Shown here: positions 35,825 to 49,100 of the stretch, piece by piece
Numbering within the stretch: position 1 is the stretch's first letter
Layout: each line of letters starts with the position of its first letter
From: Physella acuta
Lineage: Eukaryota > Mollusca > Gastropoda > Physidae
Assembly: GCF_028476545.1 (NCBI RefSeq)
Contig: NW_026731817.1
Coordinates: 1-64,000 of the forward strand
Direction: 5' to 3'
Length of the DNA: 64,000 nt
Made by a program: the position numbers and the translations under genes
The notes under the pieces: generated by a model
Databases searched by the model: none
The model's input: only the letters and a program-made list of their open reading frames with translations
What the model was told of the DNA's origin: nothing

Positions 35825-36316
35825 GGCTACATGACTTAGAGTGTAAAAGATAGGCAAACGTTCAAACCACTTCCATGACTTATTTCCCTTTTTTAAATAG
35901 GTAAATATGTGTGCTCTTAAGAAACTTTAAATAGATTTGCACTAAATAAATTAAAAAGCAATTATTTCTATTAATTATTATATTTTTAAAATACATTATA
36001 AAGAATGACATAGTATAAAAAGGAAATGTATTAAAAACTAATAATATAAATACTAAAAAAACATAAAAATAAACATAAGGCGAGAAACCATTACACATAC
36101 AAAGCTTTCATGCTTCATATTCTTTTCACCGATGAGTAGTTTAGGAAGCACTATGTCAGACATTGAAACAGAGAATTTCAAAGCAGACCAATAGTACTCA
36201 CACACATTATTTGTTGTTTTAACATGTTTTAATTAAAAATAAAAACTAAGAATTTTTAATATTTTTCTAATTTCGATGAAGCCGGTATTGAGTATTCTAT
36301 GTACGTATTTCGGTCC

Positions 36317-37618
<1,302 letters not shown>

Positions 37619-37672
37619 GGGGCCCAAAAAATTTTTTTGCGGGGTGGCCCTTTTTTTCTAGTTCCGCCACTG

Positions 37673-37795
37673 TATAGTATATGACACATATAGTATCAAC
37701 CACATATAGTATCTACCACATATAGTATCTACCACATATAGTATCTACCACATATAGTATCTACCACATATAGTATCTACCACATATAGTTTCCG
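37673..37795. repeat. 16-bp minisatellite, right part
   Basis: Seven units of the same TATCTACCACATATAG array, continuing after element I. Confidence 0.9.
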
Positions 37796-37864
37796 ACATT
37801 TTATACAGTATTTTACACACATTCAGTACCTAACACACATATTGTTCATGACACAGATATAGTA

Positions 37865-38180
37865 TTTGACACATATAAAACTCACATATAAAACACACAT
37901 ATAAAACACACATATAAAACACACATATAAAACACACATATAAAACACACATATAAAACACACATATAAAACACACATATATAACTCACATATAAAACTC
38001 ACATATAAAACTCACATAAAAAACACACATATAAAAAACACACATATAAAACACACATATATAACTCACATATAAAACACACATATATAACTCACATATA
38101 AAACACACATATATAACTCACATATAAAACTCACATATAAAACTCACAAATAAAACTCACTTATAAAACATATAAAACAC
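37865..38180. repeat. 13-bp CACACATATAAAA minisatellite
   Basis: About 22 units with variants CTCACATATAAAA and an ATATATAACT form. The variants alternate near 38050-38120. Confidence 0.88.
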
Positions 38181-39560
38181 ACATAACGATCGAGGACCCA
38201 ACAGCCTCAATATTCTCCCCAAATCAATTTTTCCCGCCGTCCCTTGGGCTTTTACTACGTTACTTCCTCTTTGAGGGCGCCACCAGGTGTCTCGCGCACA
38301 CTTCCGGCGGCCATCTTTGAGAAGCGCGGTAGCGCTGCGCTTTTGTTCAACACTACAACGGTGACGTTTAATTTTATACTTGAAATTTCTAGTTGCCGAG
38401 AACACAAACAGTTTGTGAATGAATCACTGGAAAAATAAGTCCAAGGAACTCGATAATATTATTTCGGAAAATACGCCTTTCTTCTACAAAGTGGGGGATT
38501 TTTATTTTAAACAGAGGAACTATTTTATATCAGCTTATATTCTGATGTTATTTTTTTTTTTAGAAACGAGGCCTACGTTGGTACCTCAAAATAGTAAAGT
38601 AAATTCATTCGTGTTTATCTTTTTACGATGAAGTAAATATAAGCGTCCTCTACGAATAGCCTGTTTAAACTTTCAGAAACTATAAATTTTGTTTTTACTT
38701 GAATTATTTTCAGAAAAGCAAGTTTTATTATGACGGTCAATTCCTTTACGTATTTAGAAATCTATACATTACATCAAATTTTAAAAGTAACCATAATTTT
38801 AAAAGTTCAGTTTTTTTTTCTTTCCTTAATTAAAACTTAAAATTTAAAGATTTTAATTCGTTTATTTTGTGTGTACAGCGAAAAGGTTTAAAAATCCGTC
38901 AATTTGAAAAGTAATGCTTCTCTCCCTTCCCGCGGCATGAAAAATTCATGCCACTCTATTTGGAAGCGTTTCAGCAGTCTGTCAATATTTTCTAAAGCCG
39001 CTCTTCCTCTGGACCTGGCTGGGACGACGAACGACCAGAATATCAGACGACGCCCATTCAAACCGTCCGCTCATTGATAGACTTCTGAAGTTGACCAGGA
39101 AAAATTGTTTTTTTAACGTTTTGTTTTGAACAATTTTGCGTCATCAGTTTTATAAAAAGTAAATATTTAAGTGTTTTTTTTAGACGAGTGGTTTCATCGG
39201 GGTGATGGATTTATAGACAGTTTGTGTCTTCCTACCTCGGCAATGTTTTCTTTGGCGACTCTTCAGAAGAAATATTTGTATTGATTTCTATGTACGGAGA
39301 AGTTTAAGTTACGCCAAGGGGTTTAAATGTATTAGTACATTAAATTATCGGAAAGTTGTGACATTAAAATTTGTGATTTCTGGCGCATGGATGAAACGAA
39401 ACGAAAGCATTTGTCGTTTTGGATTGGCTTAACGCCAATAATTTGTTACGCTAGTGTAATTATTTTATTCTCAGGACTTCCGGATAATTGTTTTCTTCAC
39501 ATTGATATATTTTTGTGATATTTCAAATCTGTGTGAAAATTGTGCAATAATTACTATTTG
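38181..39560. other. Unique stretch, possible promoter at left
   Basis: A CpG-richer patch at 38270-38345 is followed by AT-rich sequence. A short palindrome, GGCATGAA-AAA-TTCATGCC, lies at about 38934-38952. A 70-codon frame from 38419 has no recognised domain. Confidence 0.45.
38301..38320. promoter_or_regulatory. Candidate core promoter: ETS plus YY1 motifs
   Basis: CTTCCGGC (ETS-like, 38301-38308) directly precedes GCCATCTT (YY1-like on the other strand, 38310-38317), inside a CpG-rich patch. This pairing is common at broad metazoan promoters. The gene it would serve is unknown; it could be an unseen non-coding first exon of a downstream gene. Confidence 0.3.

Positions 39561-39562
<2 letters not shown>

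Positions 39563-39641
<79 letters not shown>
39563..39641. repeat. (TA)n microsatellite
   Basis: About 39 TA dinucleotides. Confidence 0.95.
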
Positions 39642-39643
<2 letters not shown>

Positions 39644-40330
39644 TCTTCTATTACGATGTGATGTGTTTACAATACAGCTTGCGGTAACTAGTCAAACATC
39701 GTGTGTTCCGATTCGAAACCTCTTCAAGCCTAACTCTGATTAGTGTCGGTCATTAGTTTTAAAAGCCAACAGGACTGGCTATTTATGATTTACATAGGCT
39801 GTGAGGGGGGGGGGGGGGGGCATTATATCGCCAACGTTTCTCTTGATATTTTTCATGTTGGTCAATTATTTTAAGAACGGGAGTCTGGTTAGTGGAGTCA
39901 GTAGTTAGACTGACGCTTGTATCGTTTTCTGACTCTATAAGAGCCAAGTAGAAGTTTATTTCCTGAGTCAGGAGTCAAGGGCATATGCCTGTATTAAGCT
40001 TATATGTTCAAACAAATCAATGAAATTCCTTTTTGTTTAAAAGCAGCGCGTATTTATTTTTAATCCAAAACCGCTGATAAAACTCAAGCTTTAAATGCTT
40101 ATGAAATTGTTGAATCATTGAATCAATAGCTCCATAAACTCCTGATTGAATATATAGAGAGCAAACAATTATTGACTTAAGGGAGTGGGGGGGGGGGGGC
40201 GCTCCGGAAAATTAAACGGGAAAAAAGCTTCTTGATCCTTTTTATTTATTTGTGTGTATCTAAGTAAAGGTACATAAGGGAAAATATTTTCATGCATCAG
40301 GGACTCTTCTGAAAATATGGTAACCATGGC
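39642..40330. other. Spacer, no gene seen
   Basis: G runs at about 39806-39820 and 40186-40199. No exon was recognised. Confidence 0.45.
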
Positions 40331-40335
40331 AACTA

Positions 40336-40756
40336 TAATGTACACAGCTCTGAATCCACCCAGCTGTAATGGGTACCTAACTCACGTCAGGGAAAGTAAA
40401 GGCGGCTGGGCACGGTGCTCACTTGCTAACCACACTATCTCTTCATATGCCGAGGCAGTGGCGTAGCTGGGATTTTTGGGCCCCTATGCAAAAAGTGTTA
40501 GTGGGCCCCTCAGAGGCGTAGCGACCCTTCCCGGCGACCGGGGACAAAGTTCTATTTGAGCCCCCCCCCCCCCCTCAAACTTTCGATTTGCACCCCCCCC
40601 CCCTCAAACTTTCGAAAAAAGGGCCCCTATTTGACTTGGGCCCCTATGCCTTGCTTTCGCTAGCTTTACGGTAGCTACGCCACTGTGCCGAGGTCACAAA
40701 AACAAGGGAACTCTACTTCACTTGTCCCATGGACCGTCAGGTTCTAAAAGGGAAGT
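40336..40756 (+). mobile_element. SINE copy split by a hAT-like MITE
   Basis: 40336-40455 and 40694-40756 together match the body of the SINE at 44515-44762 in opposite orientation: GGGTACCTAACTCACGT, AAAGGCGGCTGGGCA, ACTATCTCTTCATATGCCGAGG, then GAGGTCACA, GAACTCTACTTCACTTG and GACCGTCAGG. The two parts are separated by element C. The tRNA-like head is missing on the left. Confidence 0.78.
40456..40685. mobile_element. hAT-like MITE (C) inserted in a SINE
   Basis: Terminal inverted repeats CAGTGGCGTAGCT and AGCTACGCCACTG (perfect over 13 bases), flanked by a perfect 8-bp duplication TGCCGAGG at 40448-40455 and 40686-40693. Inside, from 40511, is a piece of the CAGAGGCGTAGCGACCC family, so the element is itself composite. 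Confidence 0.88.
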
Positions 40757-41520
40757 CTCTCCCTGTCTCTTTAAGTATTATCTTTCTATGTATTATTTAT
40801 TTTTCCTCTCCTCTCTCTCTCTCTCTCTATCTTCATATCTATTCAGTGTTTTATCTCCCTTTCGCTCTATGATAATAATTAGCATCTCCTAAATTATTTT
40901 TTTTTAAAAACACAAAAAAATGTAACGTTTTCAATCATTCAACTTATCTTCTCTACATAAATCCATTTTCATCATTTCATTTTGTTTTTTCCTCCTTAAT
41001 TTTTATCCTTACCTTCTCTTTTTTTTCGTTTTTTTCTTAGTCTACTCGCCCATGTTTCTAATTCCCGCCCTAAATAATTCATCTGTCTAAAACATGTCGG
41101 CTGCTGCTCCGTCTTACCGTTACAATTTCCTGGTCCGTTAATTTTTCAGTGACGTCACCTAAGCTTGCAATTTGGCCTTCTGTAAATAATTAATTCCAAT
41201 TATTGAAATCTGGCATTAAAGGGATGAATAGGAAAAGTAAAAACTTGGAATAGGAACTTAAAAAACGAGACGAATTTGAAACGAAATAAGCCTAAATGTG
41301 TGTGTGTGGGGGGGGGGGGGGGGGTGATGATGACGTAAGTAGGGATAAACATCGACACAGCATAACACTGTAGCTAAACAAGGACCATAATAACATAACA
41401 TTAGAATGGGCGGGGTAACTCGGGAGTGAGTATTCAAACTCAAAATCAGTCTAGCTAACGCTGATAATACAAGTTTGAACACGATTTTTTAAAATTACAA
41501 ACTTGATGATTTGTGTTTAT
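40757..41520. other. Spacer, no gene seen
   Basis: A CT run lies at 40807-40832 and a G run at 41308-41324. No exon was recognised. Confidence 0.45.
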
Positions 41521-41524
41521 TGTA

Positions 41525-41625
41525 AAGTTCCCTTTTCAAACATGACGGTCCATGGGGCAAGTGAAGTAGAGTTGGCCTATTTCGGTCACCTCGGCATATG
41601 AAGGGATTTAAACCCGGATTCCCAC
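41525..41625 (-). mobile_element. SINE body fragment
   Basis: Matches the left part of the 44515-44762 SINE (GTTCCCTTTTCAAAC, GACGGTCCATGGGGCAAGTG, GTAGAGTT, CACCTCGGCATATGAAG) and then jumps to AACCCGGATTCC of the head, so the middle is missing. Confidence 0.6.
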
Positions 41626-43580
41626 TTTGTGTTAATTACGGTGAAATATTTGATCAGGCTTTTAATTCATCTTTAGCTTGAATAACATGAAAGAGAGAAA
41701 TATTTAGTTGTTTTATAAAACCTAGTAACAGACTAATTAATTAACTGGGACTATTTAAATGTGGACTTGCGGTACAGGCCTCAAACCAATATTTATACTC
41801 TAACACTACCTGTTTTATTACTAACTACTCTTAAGCATATGCATCATGCATGCCTATATTGGGTCTAGGACATTACTCCCGGTCATCTACCCCCACCCCC
41901 CACCCCCGGTCAACACCCTTCCCATCACGGTCGTTATCTACCTGTCATTAACCCGGATGAGTCCCCACCCCCTTCTGTCGATTATATCATAAGGTAATTA
42001 CCCCCGGCATCTCTTGATCATATCTATTATACATAATATCGGTTAAGTGAAAAGCACGACATTTTTTAAAATATCAAGGCATTCTATAGATTAGAATGTG
42101 CTGAATAAATGCGGAATAAATCGCCTTTCATACTAGATCTGGGCATTCTATAGAATACGATTCAAGGAAAGTATTGAAGTGCAGAATAAGTTAACTCTAT
42201 CGCTAACACTATCATGACCTCTAACCTCTTTCTGTGTTCACTACAATATCTATGTACCTAACAGTTTTCGTAGTCATTATCCTAACTCTATCCCTAGCCT
42301 TATAACTAACCCAAACCTATCCCTAACACGTTTGGGTTTAGGGCCAATTAGCAGTTGGAAGGACGAGTATTGTCCTTCTGCAGTTTTTTTTAACAGGGCG
42401 GGGAGGGGGGGTGTTAGTTGGCAGGATGGGGATTGGTCTCGGGTAGTATGTACATATAATGCGAACAAGGCGGTCGCTTAGGGCGCTATTCATATGGGGC
42501 GCTAATATGTGTAATCTCCGCTAGTAAAAAGTACATAATAATTAATAATTTTGATTATATTATATAAACTTTAAACTTCAGGGAAATATAGGCTACAAAG
42601 GCTTGGCAATCTATCTCGGTGCCCAGGATGAACTGTTTCGCACCCCATCTTCAATTTAGGCCTATAAATAGTTATTCCGTGGGGGAAAATGCGCCCCACC
42701 CTAGTTCACTAGGGAAGGTCGGGGCGCTTTTTACCAGTCACTTTGCCTTTTAATTTTGGTGTCACACAATTGATGTAGAAAACAATTAGATAAGTCCTTA
42801 ATGTCAAGTAGCAGTCTATATTCTTTATTTCGAATGTATGTAATTCAGTAATGAGCTGAGCTTTTTACATTATTATCTACCGTGTTAGCGCCCCATGTGC
42901 AATTTTGATATTAAAATAGGACTAAGTCTCGTTTTCTTGTTTTCTTGCACTTTGAATTAGAAATCTCGTTAGCCAGGGAGAGATTTAAATTTTCTTACTA
43001 AATTAATTGTTGGCACCACAAGATCCTAAACAGAATCCGAAAAAAATGTGAAGGGGTTTGCGTTTTGACTAGGGCGCTAAACAAACTGGCGCCGGCACTA
43101 GACGGACCATCAAGACAAGAACCGGACAGTGGGGGTTGGGGGGGGGGGGGGGGTTCTGCATCATGCAGACACGGACAATTTTCGCTCTATTCATCATTGG
43201 ATAAAATCATTTTTTTCGGTTTTTAAGCTATCTATCTTTCCAATCATGTATTGTTTAATTGCTTTTTCGCTCGATTTATTCGTCGTTTGAATTATTCATC
43301 GAGAGTGTGAGTCCTAATTGGATTATAAGTCTACAACGTCGTATATCACTAAAGCCAATATCCTGTCACTTTCCAACTTGAGTTCAGAAAGTGTAACAAA
43401 AAAAATTGTCAAAGAAAACCACCTGACAGTTAAAATCTAATTAGTCACTAGAGTTTTCTCCCCGTGACAAAATCAAATAAGGGAGGTAATCGAGGAAGAG
43501 AAGCTAATTATTCAGTGTCTGCCAATTAACAGGACAAATTAGCCGAGGTACAAAGGTTAATTAAGACAATTGGTCACTAG
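41626..43580. other. Spacer upstream of the calmodulin-like gene
   Basis: CCCTAA-like motifs occur loosely at 42210-42330. GGCGCT motifs at 42480-42510 and 43075-43095 could be the edges of an unrecognised element. A G run lies at 43138-43154. Close to the gene, TAATTA motifs and a repeated GGTCACTAGAG (about 43443 and 43571) lie within 150 bp of the start codon. No exon was confirmed. Confidence 0.4.
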
Positions 43581-43589
43581 AGGAATACA

Positions 43590-43940
43590 ATGAGCATTGA
43601 CCAACGCAGATTTAGCCTGAGCAGAATTTTCAGCATGGTGAGCGGCGTCACTTTCCTGGATCGTACACGTCAGAGGGAGGAGAAGAGGAAGGGCGTCAGC
43701 GTGCCGGTGGGGAGGGGCGACCTCCCCGGGCAGGCGGCCGCCGACAGCTACAGCCGGGCCGGTGACGTCAGGTGCCCCAGCTGTGACGTCACGCACTGCC
43801 GTCACGAGGTGCCGATCCACTGCGTGCCCAGTGACGTCATGGAGCGCGGCCGCGGCAACTCGACCAGCTCGAGCCTGGTGACGTCACCGGACGACACTTC
43901 ACGGGCGAGCTTCCGTCGTCTGCTGTCAAACAAGGATGAG
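43590..43940 (+). CDS. Calmodulin-like gene, exon 1
   Basis: Starts ATGAGCATTGACC and ends ..AAGGATGAG before donor GTGAGG (43941), phase 0. Encodes the 117-residue extension. GC-rich, unlike its AT-rich surroundings. Four complete TGACGTCA palindromes lie inside it. A non-coding exon further upstream cannot be excluded. Confidence 0.75.
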
Positions 43941-46073
43941 GTGAGGTCGAGGCTAAATGTATTTTAATTACAACATGCCACATACCTATTCTAGCTTCAA
44001 TGGGTTGTTTGTTTATTATTTAAATTTTTTAGGAAGAAATGTTTAAATTTTTATTCGATCAAATTAGTTAAATTCATGTGGCTTACAAGTACACAAACTT
44101 TTATGAATGGTATTATAAGCAGTAGCGTACGCAGGGGGGGGAGCAGGGGGAGCGGCCGCTCCCCCTCTGGCCATTTTCAGCAAAGTGGCGCCTTTTTGGA
44201 AACTTTTTAAACTCAAAGTTTTAAACAATAATATTTGTAAAAAAATATTTTTGGTCGGCACAACTATGTAAACCACAAGACTTCTTTTCATGCAGCAATT
44301 AAGCATTATTGTACTAGTCTAGTAGTGTCTATGTTTACAACACGTAGTAACAGCTGCATTAGTTTGCCATTCTAAAAATAAACCATTACGATGCATTGCA
44401 ATGTTTAAAAAACCTCTACGGGTAGTACCACCTGGCAAGAGGGGTGTAAAGTTAAAGGCAACTGTATAATGTATTTGCTTACGAATAATTGAATTAGAAA
44501 ATGTTATACATAAAAGTTTCCCTTTCAAACCTGACGGTCTAAGGGGCAAGTGATGTAGAGTTCACTTGTTTCTGTGACCTCGGAGTATGAAGAGATAGTG
44601 TGGTCAGCACTATGCCCAGCCGCTTTTACTTTTCCTAACGTGTGTTAGGTACCCATCAGTTGGGTGGACTCAGGGACGGTCTGCTGACTTGAACCCGGAT
44701 TCGAACTCGAGACTTACGGGTTAGCAGTCCAGCTCTCTAACGCTAGACCACTCCGTCCCCTATATACATGAAACTTCACACATAATTACTTTATATATAC
44801 AGTTTGAATCGTGTGATTAATTTTAAAAAAATTACAATATAGAAATAAATACAACTGATGTGGCACCTCTATTTAAATTTACTTATGAGCAAACTGAGGA
44901 GTGGTGGGGAAATTTTGACGTCATCACGATGAAGTATTACTATTCTTACAGTTTGGGCGATATTGATTACGATTACAAATTATATGAAACAGTTACAACC
45001 CCCCCCCTCCCCCATGGACCCCTCTGTAAAAAAAATATTGTCATAATACCACTGCTACTTATTTAAATCTATTTCTGTAGTATATATATTTGTGTAATAT
45101 ATATTTGTGTAATATATATGTATTTTTTGAACAGTCATCTAAAAACTTAAGCTATGTTCACTCTGAGTTGGTTATCTCCCCCCCCCTACACACACACCTC
45201 ACCACCACAATTGTGTAGAGCGACATTAATGTCACACCTAGGTATACACTGGGTTGGATAATTGACAGGACAGTGGTGAATGAAGTTGAACCCCCCCCCC
45301 CCCTCAACCCACCCCGAACTGATCTGTTAAGTACATGTAGAAAAACGCGTAATGATGTACTAAAGTACCATGCTGCCAGAAAATTGACTTTTTAAACGTA
45401 AAACTCTCTAAATATTGTTTTTGCAATTACCAGTGAAAAGGTGTGTGATCAATACAGTGATCTAACCCATACCTAACACTATGTTAAAAAAAGATCTTTA
45501 TAGAACAAAAAGAAGCAGTAGTTAGTTAAAAATATATGATCTGAACTAAGAGAGCGATATTTAGTTAAATGTAGGCTGTTTTTCCGAATGTTTTTCCATT
45601 GTATCGAAAAGCGTGGTTTTATACCAACTCTGATTTTAAAAACTTTCATTATGCTGTAATACTTTAGCATTTATGATGACGATATATTGAAGTCTGATTA
45701 TAGACAAAAACATTTTGTAAGCACGAATGGTGTTAAACAATTTTATTATATTCTAAAGTAATTATTTATTTGTTATGACATTTATAATTAAATGTGTAGA
45801 TATATACATATTTATATTAAGAGAGTAACTATTTGCCGTATTTCACTTGTCTTAAATAATTTCCCAGGAATTATTATGTAATAATTTTTTAAACAAGAAT
45901 CACAAAACAGATTGTGTTACGTTCATTGTTTTTGGTTGTAGTGTGTGTATATTTTTTTTTTGTTTAGATTGATACAATTTTTGTTTTGTCGGCCTACATT
46001 GTGTGTTTTTTCTTATTTCTTCAGAGTGCTACTTTCAATTTATTTTACATCATAGCGAAGTAAAGACATACAG

Positions 46074-46172
<99 letters not shown>

Positions 46173-49100
46173 CACGTATATAGAACGTGTTAAAAATTCG
46201 GCGCCTTTTTTTGCTCTTTTCGCTCCCCCTACAACGAAAACCTGGATACGCCTCTGATTATAAGCACCGGTGGCGTTACGTAAGGGGGGGGGGGGGCGGT
46301 CAGTGTTTCTTCCAGACTTTTTTCTCCGAGGGGGGCACTTGAAATTTTCGGGGGGGGGGGGGAGGGGGGACACTGTTAAAAGTATATATTTTCTAAATAA
46401 ATTTTATTTCATTCGGGGGGGGGGGGGTACTTTCTTCCCCCCCCTCCCCGAAGAGATGCCTGGAAGAAACTGTTGGCGGTTCTCTAGGTGGCAGATGTTC
46501 TTCTATTTGAATGTACTTCGGAGCAGCTACACTCAGTGTGCTACGCTAGACCCATCTTGTTGGCGGAAAGTATGGAGTGGTGGGGAGTGGTGGGGGAGTG
46601 GTGGGGGAGTGGCAGTGGAATTATGCTGTTGTAGTGGAGCAATAGTGAAGGGGTAGTTTTACAGTTAAAACAATGTAGAACACGTGGTTGTTTCTCTTAA
46701 GCTTTCTGTCAGTTTTTAAACACGTTATTTTTTTATCTCTTTACTATGTCAGTGCTATCTCAGTGTCATTTCAGTGCTACTTGAATGCTATGCTAGTGCT
46801 ATCTCAGTGCAGTGTTAGTGTCAAGTGCCATGTCAGTGCTACTAGAGTGCCATGTCAGTGCTATCTGAGTCCCAGGTACCAGAACACTGCGGGCAGTTTA
46901 TACTTGACCACACAAACTAATTGTCCATCAAAAGAACTGAAGTTATTTCAACATCCTGTCAAGTCTAAAGAAAATGAACGTTTTAAGTGAAAATTTAGCA
47001 ATTTGTCTCCTTGCAATTCAATTCATCAAACAAAAAACACTTGTAATATATTGATTACTGTTTATAATTTTCAAAGGGCTGCTGTTTTTTTTTTATCTAA
47101 TGTTGATAAAAAAAAACAACTCAAAATTGTGTCACTATTTAATTTTCAAATCACGCAATTTGGTTCAATGTGGTTTGACTACTTAGATTAAACCTAGATT
47201 AGACCTGTTTGAAATTTAAACCTAATCCTAACCTTAAACTTAAATCTGAACCTAAAAGTATAAATGCTAACAATCTATTTTGCTGTCATTGCATTGCGGT
47301 ATTAACCATTTGCCTTCGTTATCTCTCTTAAACTACGTACAAATCCGTTACATCTTTTTAACAAAGTAAGTATAAACTTTAAAATAAACCTGACGTAATG
47401 ACGAGGTAAAGAATTGACTCCCAACCCTCTGGGGCTAATTAGGGAATGGAAATCTCGCGAGTGGGACAGAAACTGTCGAGTGGTACGTGAGAGCTCTATG
47501 CAGTGGCCTGCGTCCAGATGACCTACTGACTGTAACAAAGTGACCCACTCAAGGTCACCTAATCCAAATGAACTACTCAAAGTGACCTACGTTCAGATGA
47601 CCTACTGATTGTGACATATTCAAAGTGAGTCACTTAAGGTGACCTAACCCGAGTGACCTGCTCAAAGTGACCTACGTCCAGATGACCTACTGACTGTAAC
47701 AAAGTGACCCACTCAAGGTGACCTAACCCGAGTGACCTACTCAAGTGACCAACGTCCAGATGACCTACTGAGTGTAACAAAGTGACCCACTCAAGGTGAC
47801 CTAACTCAATTGACCTATTCAAAGTGACCTACGTCCAGATGACCTACTGACTGTAACATATTCAAAGTGACCCACTCAAAGTGACCTACGTCCAGATGAC
47901 CTACTGACTGTAACAAAATGACCAACTCAAGGTGACCTAACCCGAGTGACCTACTCAAAGTGACCTACGTCCAGATGACCTACTGACTGTAACAAAGTGA
48001 CCCACTTAAGGTGACCTAACCCAAGTGACCTACTCAAAGTGACCTACGTCCAGTTGACTTAACTGACTAACATTCAAAGTAACCCACTCAAGGTGACCTT
48101 ACCCAAATGACCTTCTAAAAGTGACCAATTGAATGAAAACGACCCAAGGTGACCTAACCATAGTGACGTATCTAACGTGACCCACGTTTGGTGACCTACA
48201 CTTAGGTGACCTCTATGTAACCTACAGCCCACAAACTAATTAAGTGTCCTCATGGTTAACAAAAAATAAATGCTGCATCTCTAGAAGGCTTAGTAAATTA
48301 ATTCAATACAGCCCACATTCCTCCAGAATGTTTGCGATACTTATCTGCTAACTTTCTACGTGTAATAAATGCCAATTTACGTGAGTTGTTTAAATATTTT
48401 AAAATATTGTAGAAGTCCAAGGCACATGACCGCCAGCTGTGGCTCCCCCGTCTGGGTGGCTTCAAGGAGCCTCTGATCATTCAAACTCGAGACTTTCGGG
48501 TTAGCTGTCGTGCGCTCTACCGCCATGCCTCGCCATCAAATATGGTAACATAATGAATCTTACTACACCCAATAATACCTTTAAACATATATAAATGAAA
48601 ATCAAATATGGTAAAATAAGAATCACACTACACACAATAATACCTTGAAACAAATATAAAGGTAAATCAAATACAGTGAAGCAAATATCATAACGAAACA
48701 AATATCATGATATATCAAATGTCGTGGTATACCAAATATTGTGGTATATCAACTATCGTGGTATATCAAATATCGTGGTATATCAAATATCATAACAAAC
48801 CAAATACAACAGCAAAGACGAAGTTAAAGAATATATCAAGGTAAAACTGGTCAACCAAAAATCGATTGTTAAGATAAAGCGGCTCTCTATCCAGGTTTTA
48901 AAAACTAGGTTCAAACATTTTGTAACACGACCTTGACCTTTTCCCTTCACAGAGTCCAAAGTTCACCGAGGAGGTCGAGCTCACGGAGGAGCAGAAGGCG
49001 GAGCTGAAGCAAGCGTTCTCCATGTTCGAGAAGACCGGCAAGGGCAAGATCCCGGCACGTGACCTGGGGGAGCTGCTCAGGTGCCTGGGCTGGAACCCCT

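Larger units (their letters stand above)
44120..46256. mobile_element. Long hAT-like element (G) in intron 1
   Basis: Ends CAGTAGCGTACGCAG and GGATACGCCTCTG, flanked by a perfect 8-bp duplication ATTATAAG (44112-44119 and 46257-46264). 2137 bp with no transposase frame. It contains a SINE (44515-44762), a TA tract (46078-46168) and C runs. GTGGCGCC-TTTTT near the left end and CGGCGCCTTTTTTTG near the right end suggest subterminal repeats. Confidence 0.87.

Noticed and set aside
42455-43105. Possible element bounded by GGCGCT motifs
   Set aside because: Motifs recur, but neither inverted ends nor a target duplication could be shown.
44690-44762. Functional tRNA gene on the minus strand
   Set aside because: The box A and B regions are tRNA-like, but the head is joined to a SINE body and no proper cloverleaf with an acceptor stem could be traced.
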